Shown here: in pieces, positions 39,409 to 49,746 of the stretch
Layout of the letters: each line of letters opens with the position of its first letter
Numbering within the stretch: the first letter of the stretch is position 1
Origin: Bimastos eiseni
Taxonomy: Eukaryota; Annelida; Clitellata; Crassiclitellata; Lumbricidae
NCBI GenBank assembly: GCA_959347315.1
Contig: OY365809.1
Span: forward strand, 5,918,949 to 5,982,948
Reading direction: 5' to 3'
DNA: 64,000 nucleotides
Made by a program: the position numbers and the translations under genes
Notes under the pieces: model-generated
What the model saw: only the letters and a program-made list of their open reading frames with translations
Told to the model about the DNA's origin: nothing
The model's database searches: none

Positions 39409-42400
39409 TTAATTACAGAGCTCTGTCTTGGTAATCACATTTTTATAACCATTCCAGACGTTTGTCAGACTGGCACAAACCGTTCCACCAGCCCGTTTCT
39501 TCTGCGTATCCTACAAATAACAAATGCAACTGATGAGAAAATTGTTTAGTAAAAAGATTCTAACTCAAGGTCACATGGTTACTGAATGTCCCAAAAAATG
39601 TTGGCTCTTTGTAACTATGGAATAGGTTAAAAGTTCCAAGTGTGTCATAACTAAACATGTACTGTGGGGGACTGTAATTCAATCTCCTAAATGTTACATT
39701 GTCACGTTAGTAACACATGAAAGATCAGCTTATTTTTTGGTACATAACCAAGTTGTTGACTTGGGTTTCATACAATTCACAATGTCGAACCTGTTCAAAA
39801 GCTTTCCAGACAAGATTTTATGCACAAGTGTCTGTTGGAGTCTGATGTTTGGCAGTTCTTAGACAAATAACAAGAAGCTGCTTAACTCATAAATTTGTGT
39901 CCGATATAAGGGCCTCAGAGGAGCAGATACGTTACAGAGGAGTTATACAGATGACACATTGCCCTACTGCACCCATACTCCAGAGAACCTTGTGAGCAAA
40001 GTATGAGCACATCACAAAGCCAGTAGGAAGGAGATGTTAATTGTCTTTAATACGACAGCTCTGTTAAGCTGCAACTAACGAAACAATATAACGACTCACC
40101 ATTCTGTTTATGTCACCAACGCAAATCCATGCTGAAGCCTTTGAATTATTTCCACTGGTTGTTGTCACAGCCCACTTGGAATGGTCCAGTTGCTCCTTAA
40201 ATATCTGGCCTACGACTTTCAGACTCATGACATTGTAAACCTTAATGACCATACATTCGTATCATAGCCATTTTTATAACTGTGAGCTCTCATGTTTACC
40301 AAAGGTGTTATCTATTTGGAATATCATCATTATCAACATAATAATATACGATATATGTTTTCGTTTAATTGTAAACTGAAAAACTGCAGTATGATTACAA
40401 CTATGGCAGCCTATGAACGAATGATGACAAGTTATTACAGGAGTCGAATTAAACTGTCGGCAGCCATGCAAGGCGTCCATTACGTTATACATCTCATTTA
40501 ACCAATGCCGCTGCCTAGCGAAATAATTACTAGTCAACTTTACTGGGATACGGGTATCGAACTCGGTTCCTCAGCTCTGCGCCCCAGTGTATTATCCAAT
40601 ACTCTTCGACCCCCCTCATAATTTGTTGCACAAACATGGTCAGGTATCAGTAGAGAAGTCTCTCTGATATAGCTGACACCACAGTCATCATCCTCACACG
40701 ACCTATCGAAGAACGGGCGATCGAAGTAAGCAGTAAGATTATGCATTACAGTGTGCAACTTTAATGACAAAAATACAACATTATGGTATTAGTTTAGTTA
40801 CTGCACACACCATCAACAATAGCACTAAGTTGCAAATATCCTGGACTCTTCAACATATGCATAATCAATCAATCAATCAATCAATCAATGCAATTTATAT
40901 AGCGCCTCTTCAAGATAACTATTCAGAGGCGCTCCCGACCCAGGCCTGGTCAAAAAGGAAAGTCCTGAGAAGTTTATAGAAAGAGAGAGCCAGACAGGTC
41001 GCGCGGGAGAGAGCGCAGGTCAGATGGGAGGTTGTTCCACACACGAGGACCCACAATTGCAAAAGCTCTATTTTGCCTGGTTGCGGTGTGAGCATGTGGA
41101 ACAACACAGTCGCCTCTAGAAGCCGAGCGAACAGATCGGTGACCAGAAGAAGCCAAAGTTAAGGTGAACAGATCCCTAAGATAGACAGGCGCATTGCCCA
41201 CAACACAGTGCCAGACAATAGAGGAGATTCTATATTGAATGCGCTGCCTAACCGGAAGCCAGTGAAGGACGTCCCGCATGTACGTAGAGATGTGGCCAAA
41301 TTTAGGAACACAACCAATCAAACGAGCTGCAGCCCTCTGAACCCGAGGGAGCCCACAGAAGAGAGACGACAAAATGCACCTGCTGCATTATCAGTGACTG
41401 GCCCATTGGATTTAGTGTACCATGGACCTATGCATTACCTAATCAACCAAAGAATGCTGCTGATGAAAAAATTTATGGCTTATTTATAGTTCTCAGGACT
41501 CAAACTTATGCATAATATTTTTGATCTTTTGGTCTGCTGCCATTGGTGAGAACGAAATACTTCCGGCTCATGATTGACAAAAGGTGTAAGTAAAATGAAT
41601 CTTCGTATATGCCTAAAACTACACTAACCCTAACACTAACAATAACCGACCCTCACGATGCTTAACCTGACCCTAAACGACTCTCACGATGCTTAAGGTG
41701 ACCCTAACCGACCCTCACGCATAATTATAACAAATTATACGTTTTATTGTGCGTGTGTCATCATTGTATTACAATTGCTTACGTTCTCATTATGATGTGT
41801 AGTCTGTATTCGCATACAAGCCACGCCCAAAATATTATGCGTAAGTTTGAGTCCTGACTACTATAAGTAAGCCAAAATTATAGTGCGAGTAGAAGGTGGA
41901 TTGATGAATAAATCATAGTATGTATAAAAAGGACTGCTAGAAAAATGAACTACGGGGCCCTCAACATATTGCGTATGCAGCGATGGGGGAGAGGGGCTTC
42001 AAATTTCGGCCATTTTGCGTACGGGTGCGTATGGTGGGGGAGGGTGGGTCCCAAAAATATGTACGTAAGCAAATATAATTGTCTAATTATGACGTCCACA
42101 TTACGGAATATTAAAATCAGAATTGTAAACCTAATCACAGACTTTCTTAATCAATTTTATATAGCATTAAAATGGTTTCAAATGCAAGTGTTGTTAGTGT
42201 TTTAATTCTTCATAACGGTTAACAAATTTAAGCTGTTAAATATGATGCATAACAAAAATAAATAGCCTGTGGTAAAATCAATGTCTTATAGATGTTTGTA
42301 GCTGTTTAACCTTTGCAATGGGGGTAGAGCTCAAATGTACGTACGCATTGGGGGAGGGGTCCACGAAATGTACGCGGTGAAGCAAGGGGTAGGGGGGTCC

Positions 42401-45218
42401 TAAAATCCAATTTTTCTCCGTACGTAATACATGGATGGGCCCTGATATAATATTACATGCAGGCCAAAGAGGATATAAAATTAGATAAACACGTGATAGA
42501 CATTATCTAATAAATAAAAATCTATGCAATATAGCACCTGTTTGTGTTGGTGGAAGTTCATTCCAGGAATGTGACGAAAGTGGAAGTGAAACAGTCTAAG
42601 AACCTGAACATAGATAACAGGTTAAATCAATTATACATAATTTAATTAATTAGTCAATTAAAACATACCTTGTTTCCTGAGCAATTAGTTCCCATCCTTC
42701 CAGCTCCATTCTGCCATGTCTCAACCAAGAGATCAGACTTTAAGTAGGGTGCAACCCAATCATGATACAGATCTGCATTTATAGAAATACATACTAAATA
42801 ATGAATTCTGTCAAGTGCTATTACAAGTAAATAATGAATTCTTTCAAGCGCTATTACAAGTAAATAATGAATTCTGTCAAGCCCTATTACAAGCAAATAA
42901 TGAATTCTGTCAAGCGCTACTACAGGTAAATAATGAATTCTGTCACGCACTATTACAAGTAAATAATGAATTCTGTCAAGTCCTATTACAAGTAAGTAAT
43001 GAATTCTGTCAAGTCCTATTACAAGCAAATAATGAATTCTGTCAAGCGCTACTACAAGTAAATAATGAATTCTGTCACGCACTATTACAAGTAAATTATG
43101 AATTCTGTCAAGTCCTATTAAAAGTAAGTAATGAATTCTGTCAAGTCCTATTACAAGGAAATAATGAATTCTGTCTATCTGTTATATTCTTTCAAAATGG
43201 TTTGCTAAACGTATATGTACCACAGTGTGATTAAAAATTGGTAACATAAAATAATTACGCTCTTACTTTCTGTTTACTTTAACAGAAAGGAAGTAAGTCA
43301 GAATGTATGCTTATGTAACCATAATACACTAGCATTGTCACAAAAGTTATGGCACACTATAAATAGGTGTGTTAATAATAATATTTATAAGAAATAATTC
43401 CAGGGTATATTTGTGCAGTCAGATATCTGCAAAAGCTGGCCATCCCAGAAATACATTTCTCCCTTAGTTTGATTGGTTTATCTCATCTTATGGATCTCAT
43501 TCTAATAATAATACTTATACTACTACTAATAATAATAATAAATAAAATACCAATATCAGTACTCATCATACAGTAACGAAGTTCATAAGAAAATTACAAT
43601 TAAAACATTAAGTGCGAGTAGCCATAAGTAACATGCCTTTTCCAAAAGTTGAGAATTTTGCAAAACTGATTAATTCCACTCCACCAATTGTTGTCAGTGG
43701 AACAGATCTGTTCCATGGAGATGATGTAACGTGTTTTCCCTTCAATGCATTCGCCACTTGTGGATTATCCTTCTCAAAAGCAGATGGTAATTTGAAGCTG
43801 TAGAGTTTTGGATAGTTGTAGAGCAGCTGCTGACCTAGAATGTAAAATATTATTTTTAGGGCATAACCGGGTAGACAATTTCCACCGAGTACCGAATCCG
43901 AGTATTTGGATGAACTATTTGCCAGATCCGGGTACAAACCGAGTAGTAGCGGCAAATCTGGCCAGCGACTAGTACCATCCGTAGGCAAAACGTAGTTAAC
44001 CTGCCACATGCACAGCTATGGAGAACTATCTATAGTCAATGCAGAGTCTATGGCAATATCCTTCATATAGCGTATCGTCGCACTCTAGGCTATAACAATA
44101 TATATATTATTTAATAACTTTATGAAAAAATGTAAAACCTTGTCCTAAGATTTGAAATATGAAGTTATCAACGACGTCTTTACTCTCTAATGTTTACCAG
44201 AAAGTGGGTGGAGCCAATTCAAGCGAGAAAATTACTGATTTGGTTGACACATGGGAAAGGCAACCAAAAGAAATTAAAACATATAAATTAACATTATTAT
44301 TTTAAAGAAAATTCCATGGAATCTAAGTTCTTGTTTAATTAATAAATAACTTTTAAAAAGTCTGTAATAGTCCTAAATTTATTTGATGAAAGAATACTAT
44401 TTTATAAAAAAATTATTTTATCAAAAAGTTATTTTTAGCTATTTGCGGGTGTAATATTTGCCGAGGCGAATGCTTCCGAATAGTCCAATATTCGGCCGAG
44501 GCGAATGTCTGAGACGATTTCCGGTTATGCCCTAATTATTATCATTACTGGCGTCAACACAACCCGTGCTTAAGCAATTCCAAATAAAGACAATAGGAAC
44601 TTCATCCCACAAATGATGCATAAGAGCATTCATTAGCCATTGGGGATAAAATCAAGGACAAATTTAGCAGTGACTCACTAAATGTAAATTTAAAAATTTA
44701 TTGGGTAAAGCAAAACTCAATATTTCTCTTTGGTTTTCAAAAAGTTGGAAATCTAAAAGCATCTTCTCCGGGCAACTGACTATCCACGCCTCAGATTCAC
44801 ATTTCGATGTTACCTTGTGCAGTGCGCACGTTACAAATTGAATAAATTTATAATTCTTAAAATTAACTACCGATGACATTGAAGTATTTGTAGTCCAGTG
44901 TGATGCACATAAATGACTGGCCATAAATCGTCCCAGTAGCCGGATATTTATAGCCATCTTTGAGAGGAGGTGGAAATTTTGGTACACTGTGTACCAACCA
45001 GAATCCTGATTTCCGATCGAAAGCAACATCACCTAAAACCAAACAGACCTGAGATCTAAATTGTGCCCAACAAAAAAATGGCTGTGGTCAAAGTTAACCA
45101 TATCATAACCATAACCAGTAGCATAACCAAAACCAGTAGCATTACCATACCATTAGCAGTACATGTAAACCAGTCTTACTAAACTCTATCCTAAAGCATA
45201 ATCTATCATTAATGCATG

Positions 45219-45288
<70 letters not shown>

Positions 45289-48200
45289 TTGTACCATAAA
45301 GCAGTGTGGTATGATAATGTAGAATGGTACAATAAACAGTAAGAACTCATGTTTTTAAACGACCTTAAAATGTTTCAGCACAAGCAGTCGAACTTTACCT
45401 TTAGTATGGCCATGATTTAAAGAAACAGTACCATTAGGCACTTCATCATTGTACATCGCATAGGCAATGCTCTGCAGCAAAAAACAATTGTACTTTAAAC
45501 CAGCATATCTCTAGCATTCATCGAACAGAAGATCTAAAAGTGTTAAATTAAATAATAATAATAATTAATAATTAATAATTAGACTCATACCCAAAGATCA
45601 CAGATTGCATGGCCGAATGCAATGAGAGATAAGAGGTTGAAGGTAGGTAGAAGTGCTCATTTTGAGGACTTTATCTTTCTGCATTTCTGAATGACAGTCC
45701 TGATGAAATAAAAATTCACGCAGTGGGCAGATAGGAAAGAGACTCTTGTTAAAATCACAATAAAGAAGGTCTTTCCTGAATAAAACAACCCACAAGGGCA
45801 AAAGCACGCTGTTGGGTCTTAGCAGTTCTGGCTCTAGATCAACCTGTGGCCCGCCAGGCCTCAAAAAGATATAAAAAATATACGTTCAAAAAAATGAATA
45901 TTTGACAGAATAATTATTTTCTATTATAAATTATTATATTTTGTTGACGTTTATCAGTAACATAAAACGCAGTTACCCATGTGTAATTTGATTCTATTCT
46001 GAAATAAAAATCTGCCAAAATTTAAAATTATTTTAAACCTTGTGACCCATCATGTCCTTCAACTAAATATAAGTTGAGAAAGGTTGGGAACCACTGCTCT
46101 AGATAGAAAGACATCAAGATGGTCCTGAGAGTAGAGAGGATGAAGAGTAACAACAGAGGTAGGCTGTGCATTAGATCACAGAGTTACTTAGTATAATCAG
46201 AACCTCTGAACTGCCATATTTGTAGATCTGTTGCAGAGTATTGTAGATGGCATGTCCAGTTTCATCAATTCCCTGATCAAGCAGCGTCCACTTTTGGCTA
46301 TTGACGTCCATATATGCCTGACCAACTCCATTTCTCACTACGGCATCAGAACTATCAGACAGCCTTGGCAACTTGTAAGCAAAAAACCTATTAAAGAAGC
46401 AAGAACATTATACAACATTATAACATTACACTAAATTTGCACTTTTGAGATAAGATAGCTCCAAGAAGCACAATGCATTCATTCATTCATTATAAAGTTT
46501 TATGTAATTAACATACTCTAATGTAACAAAATCAAATCTCATGACCTTCCATAGCACTGTTATCACAAAGTGCAGGGCATCCATTGGTAGTCACTTAACA
46601 ATATCATAATCCTGTGGAAAAACCTGAAAACAGACAACAGTCAGAGTTGTATAGTCTCGAGACAGAGTCTCTGTCTCGAGAAGTCTCGAGACAGCTTTAT
46701 AGTGTCTCGGTCTCGGAAGCCTGCTGTCTCAGTCTCGGTCTCAAGGTAGTGTCTCGAATTTTTAGAAACTGTCTTGAAGTGAATGTCTTGTTCTGTCTTG
46801 AACAAGAGATCTTGATAAGTTTTGCGTTAACTGTCTTAAAATCTTGCGGCAATATAAAAACTGTTCTCAGGAATTGGTACTATATACATTACAAGTTTCA
46901 AATTGAAATTACAAATGAACCTTATTCCCGAAAACTGATACATTAATATTTTACAGCATTTCATATAGGATCACTTGTCTTTTACTGTCTCGTACTGTCT
47001 TGAGCCTAGTGTCTCAGTCTCGGTACATCACTGTCTCGGTCTCGGCACCTCACAGTCTCGGTCTCGTCTTGGTCTTGAAGTTTCAAGTCTTGCATACAAC
47101 ACTGACAACAGTAGATAAAAATGAACTGGACTAGATGAGTCTTGAGGTTATACCCAAAGGAATAAAAGCCCTTATGGAACAAATGTACGGATCCAAGGCT
47201 GGGTATAACGTTCTACGATAAAGAATTGTGGAAGGGCAAACATACATCTATATTGGAAAAACCTTTAAGAAAGCCTGAAGTGAATTTGTTAGTTATCCAT
47301 TGTCATCTGTCAGTGGAAGACAATGCCCTGTCTCCTATAGAGTTTCACCCCATACTAAAAACTAACCTGCCATGATCCTTAATTAAGGATACATTGATCA
47401 CCATCACCATCACAATTGCTTTCCACCTAGGCAATATGCTCTCTCTATGATGCTCCAGGATTCTGATTGGGCACCAAAGCCTGCCAAACTTGTTGGGATT
47501 TCATTTGATAAACAATACAGCTGGTGAATATGTAAATGATAGATCACCTCTATTCAGCCTTAATGTGCCACTGAAAAGCTTTTAAGATCTACATTTACAT
47601 TTGCAGATGAATTTAGATTACTACTTAAATTTGCATTAACAGAGAACAACATTAACATTGCAAAACAATGCTATATACGACCAAACCACAGAGTTTCATT
47701 TACAAATATTTTGCACTTGATCTATTATCACCATAACTAAATAAAACATTATGCAAAGCATTAGAATAGTAATACATTAGCATGCTAATAATACATTAGC
47801 TTAATATTGTACATAACAAACATACTTTGAGGGATTGGCATCAAATATAGTGAAACAAAGCAAAACAAAAGTATAACAAACATATAACCAGACCACAAAC
47901 ATCTCCACCAGCAAACCATTTGGTTGAAGATACTTAATTGATCACCATAACGTGATGAAATGTGAAATGCCTCATTTCTGGTTACTGCTGTCGAAATAAC
48001 AACATCCACTGCTCACCCCAATGATGCCCACCACCACCAACAACAACCAATGATAGCAGTTTTGTCTATGCAAATCTGGGTCAATTGCTAAACAAACTGT
48101 TCTATTATGTTGAAGCTACATAATTATCATTATGGTTTTCTGACCTCCAATGACAACATGACAAACTTTGTCACATATTATCTACGCACCCCGAAACCAA

Positions 48201-48531
48201 ATTGTTGCCCTAAATATGACTCGATTTCAGACAGTTTAAGCATTCCCTATACATTACTACAGTAGCGCTATAGCAATTTATAATCGTAAACCGTAACTCT
48301 TCTAGAATGTTAATGTGAAGCAGTATGAGGGTATCAGCTCATTCGAGAGTGTTGATCATGATCTATGGGTTATCCAGAGATTCGATTACAATAAAGATAA
48401 GATGCACATTGAAGTACTTGCCAGTCCACTGGATTTCCTTTGTTATCACGGCATCCCATGGCAGACTCACTACAGTTGACGCATGAGAAAATGCACCAAA
48501 TGAAAAAGACGCAAACGAAGAAGGCCGACAT
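39409..48531 (-). CDS. DNASE2: Deoxyribonuclease II (lysosomal acid DNase), complete
   Basis: Eight exons on the minus strand: 48422-48531, 46204-46387, 45399-45471, 44871-45032, 43637-43834, 42669-42772, 40100-40240, 39409-39510; 1074 nt, 357 residues plus TAA (human about 360). A hydrophobic signal peptide (about residues 1-20) precedes the mature start MGCRDNKGNPVDWFFAYKLP. Family landmarks in order: HTKG (about residues 120-123), FWLVHSVPKFPPP, TGTIYGQSFMC, GKHVTSSPWN, FAKFSTFGKDLYHDW, DHSKW (about 296-300), WICVGDINR, GGTVCASL. The two HxK motifs form the PLD-like active site that cuts DNA at acid pH in lysosomes, without metal. Both are intact. Introns 1 and 5 need GC donors to keep frame. 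Introns carry several hAT-like MITEs, a LINE end and a minisatellite. Confidence 0.93.
40285..40612 (-). mobile_element. tRNA-derived SINE, family B
   Basis: The minus strand has a tRNA-like head (TTGGATAATACACTGGGGCG, then the B-box-like GAGTTCGATACCC) and a body with GCATGGCTGCCGACAG. It lies directly upstream of DNASE2 exon 7 (acceptor at 40241), so it abuts that intron's 3' end. Confidence 0.65.
40864..41375 (-). mobile_element. CR1/L2-type LINE 3' end, truncated and frameshifted
   Basis: The minus strand encodes the post-catalytic end of a non-LTR reverse transcriptase: RVQRAAARLIGCVPKF, YMRDVLHWLPVRQRIQYRI, VWNNLPSDLR. A frameshift follows, and the other frame gives FLFDQAWVGSASE and a stop. 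It ends with the TATAGCGCC-type 3' region and a (TGATT)n tail, seen as AATCAATCAATC on plus. The 5' part is missing. It is in DNASE2 intron 6. Confidence 0.85.
41477..41873. mobile_element. Second copy of the GGCTTA MITE with telomere-like interior
   Basis: Termini GGCTTATTTATAG and, reversed, GGCTTACTTATAG. The 8-bp flanks AAATTTAT and AAAATTAT match at 7 of 8. The interior contains CACTAACCCTAACACTAAC and GACCCTCACGATGCTTAACC, as in 20751-20994. Confidence 0.78.
41954..42442. mobile_element. Element with GGGCCC-TCCAT-TACGTA inverted termini
   Basis: Left end GGGGCCCTCAACATATTGCG and right end, reversed, AGGGCCCATCCATGTATTAC are similar, and G-rich tracts with GTACG motifs follow inside both. 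No clear target duplication. The terminus resembles those at 50375-50460 and 57604-57720. Confidence 0.6.
42803..43175. repeat. 33-bp minisatellite, about 11 copies, next to a DNASE2 acceptor
   Basis: Units of 33 bp containing ATTACAAGTAAATAATGAA and TTCTGTCAAG, with copy-to-copy variation. Because 33 is a multiple of 3, both strands stay open for about 140 codons; these frames are not genes. On the minus strand the array ends about 30 bp upstream of the acceptor of DNASE2 exon 42669-42772. Confidence 0.95.
43857..44534. mobile_element. hAT-like element, 678 bp, next to a DNASE2 acceptor
   Basis: Termini TAGGGCATAACCGG and, reversed, the same sequence. The 8-bp flanks ATTATTTT and ATTATTAT match at 7 of 8. 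The interior has CCGAATA and ATTCGG motifs common in hAT MITEs. On the minus strand it ends about 20 bp before the acceptor of exon 43637-43834. Confidence 0.8.
45215..45290. repeat. AT dinucleotide microsatellite
   Basis: Uninterrupted (AT)n of about 70 bp in DNASE2 intron 3. Confidence 0.95.
45598..46165 (-). mobile_element. LINE-like 3' fragment interrupted by a hAT-like MITE
   Basis: Sequence on both sides of 45840-46096 (GCAAAAGCACGCTGTTGGGT on the left, GACATCAAGATGGTCCTGAG on the right) reads as one retroposon like that at 40864-41375. The MITE therefore inserted into an older element. Confidence 0.45.
45840..46096. mobile_element. hAT-like MITE, 257 bp, perfect target duplication CTCTAGAT
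   Basis: Identical 8-bp repeats CTCTAGAT flank it at 45832-45839 and 46097-46104. The right terminus, reversed, is CAGTGGTTCCCAACC. The left end reads CAACCTGTGGCCC, as if about 10 bp between CA repeats was lost. It is in DNASE2 intron 2. Confidence 0.8.
46642..47104. mobile_element. hAT-like MITE, 463 bp, with GTCTCG-rich interior
   Basis: Termini CAGAGTTGTAT and, reversed, CAGTGTTGTAT, flanked by identical 8-bp repeats ACAACAGT at 46634-46641 and 47105-47112. Both subterminal regions are arrays of GTCTCGGTCTCG and GTCTCGAGAC. No transposase. It is in DNASE2 intron 1. Confidence 0.85.
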
Positions 48532-49746
48532 CTTCACAACTTTAGATCAAAACTCTACAGCTGCGGTTTAAGGTCATAAATGACGACCACTGATCGCATC
48601 CTATTCACTCAATCGAGCTGCTCTGTCACATAAAGTACACAAGGAACACCAAAATGACCCTCTGCTCGATTAAACAAGAAAGCCGTGGTTCAACCCACAG
48701 ATGTAATATTTGCGTATGGTCCAACCACGGTCCAACCTGGATGTCGAGTACTAATTAAAGCAAAAGGCCTACGTCTCTTAGTTCCGTTTGCATTTAGTTC
48801 CGTTTTTTTCCTTCGGCACATGACTGCAACGCGATCAACCTTATTGCTCATGTAGTCAGTAACCTATCATGTGATATGATAATTCTATATAAAGCAGCTA
48901 AGTAGCCTACTGTTTAATTAGGACGGCAATCGCAAATCGGAAAAAATGGTTACTACCTTGCGTTATTATGTAAACAAGCCAGTCGGTATGGAACGCCAAT
49001 TACAGAAACAATTACAGAAAAAAGTGCGTGTTGTTGATTGAGAATGAGATTGCAAAGCTTGCTGCCATGGCTATATTATAGCTGACAGTGCTGTAATATG
49101 CCAAGCAAATTTCTTTCGACGGCAACGGTCTCTGTTGTCATAACTCATAAGCTGTCGTTAAACCCAGGATCCATCCACTTACACCACTTGTAATTTCCAT
49201 TGACGACCACACTAACACTCCTATTCTCATTTAAACTGACTGGCGTTTTAATTATGGAAAATATCTCCTGAAATTTGAATAACGCCCAATTCGTCGATAT
49301 TTAAAAGAAACTGATCACCTAGTTTTAAAAAGATCTCCTATCTGGCGTCTTCCTTCCACCCATCCACTCATATCACGACCAAACATCTCCTCCCTTCCAT
49401 CAGCCTACCCACTTAATTACCACTCAGTGACACTCGCCCACTATCACTACCCAACCAAATGGTACCACCCAAACACTCCCTCTCGCCACCAGACACGAAA
49501 CGTCAACTATGGAATTGAGTTGGATCTTTGCAAGCTGCACCATACGCTATATAAAAATTATGATTACGAACGAACGAAAATATTTTATTGTTACCAAATC
49601 AAAACAAAATCATCAAGAGTGTACATGTAATATTTAGTCGCTGAGTTGGGTTAACTTGGAAACAGCATATCTTCCTGCGATTTATAATCTTTTGTTTTGG
49701 CGGATCTGAGCAAATCCGACTCTGAGTCCTTCGTTATTTGTTGAAC
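48532..49746. other. Divergent intergenic region between DNASE2 and NDUFA7
   Basis: About 1.2 kb between start codons facing away from each other; both promoters should lie here. I see no repeat of note and no convincing TATA box near either start. The region just before 49747 (TTGGCGGATCTGAGC) is relatively GC-rich. Confidence 0.5.

Noticed and set aside
42654..43234. Two opposing 140-codon open frames with repeats NNEFCQALLQV and DRIHYLLVIG
   Set aside because: They are a by-product of a 33-bp minisatellite whose unit is a multiple of three; only 42669-42772 at one end is a real DNASE2 exon.
44664..45032. 122-codon minus-strand open frame (MMLLSIGNQDSGWYTV)
   Set aside because: It overlaps DNASE2 exon 44871-45032 in a different frame; the DNase II frame (FWLVHSVPKFPPP) is the conserved one.
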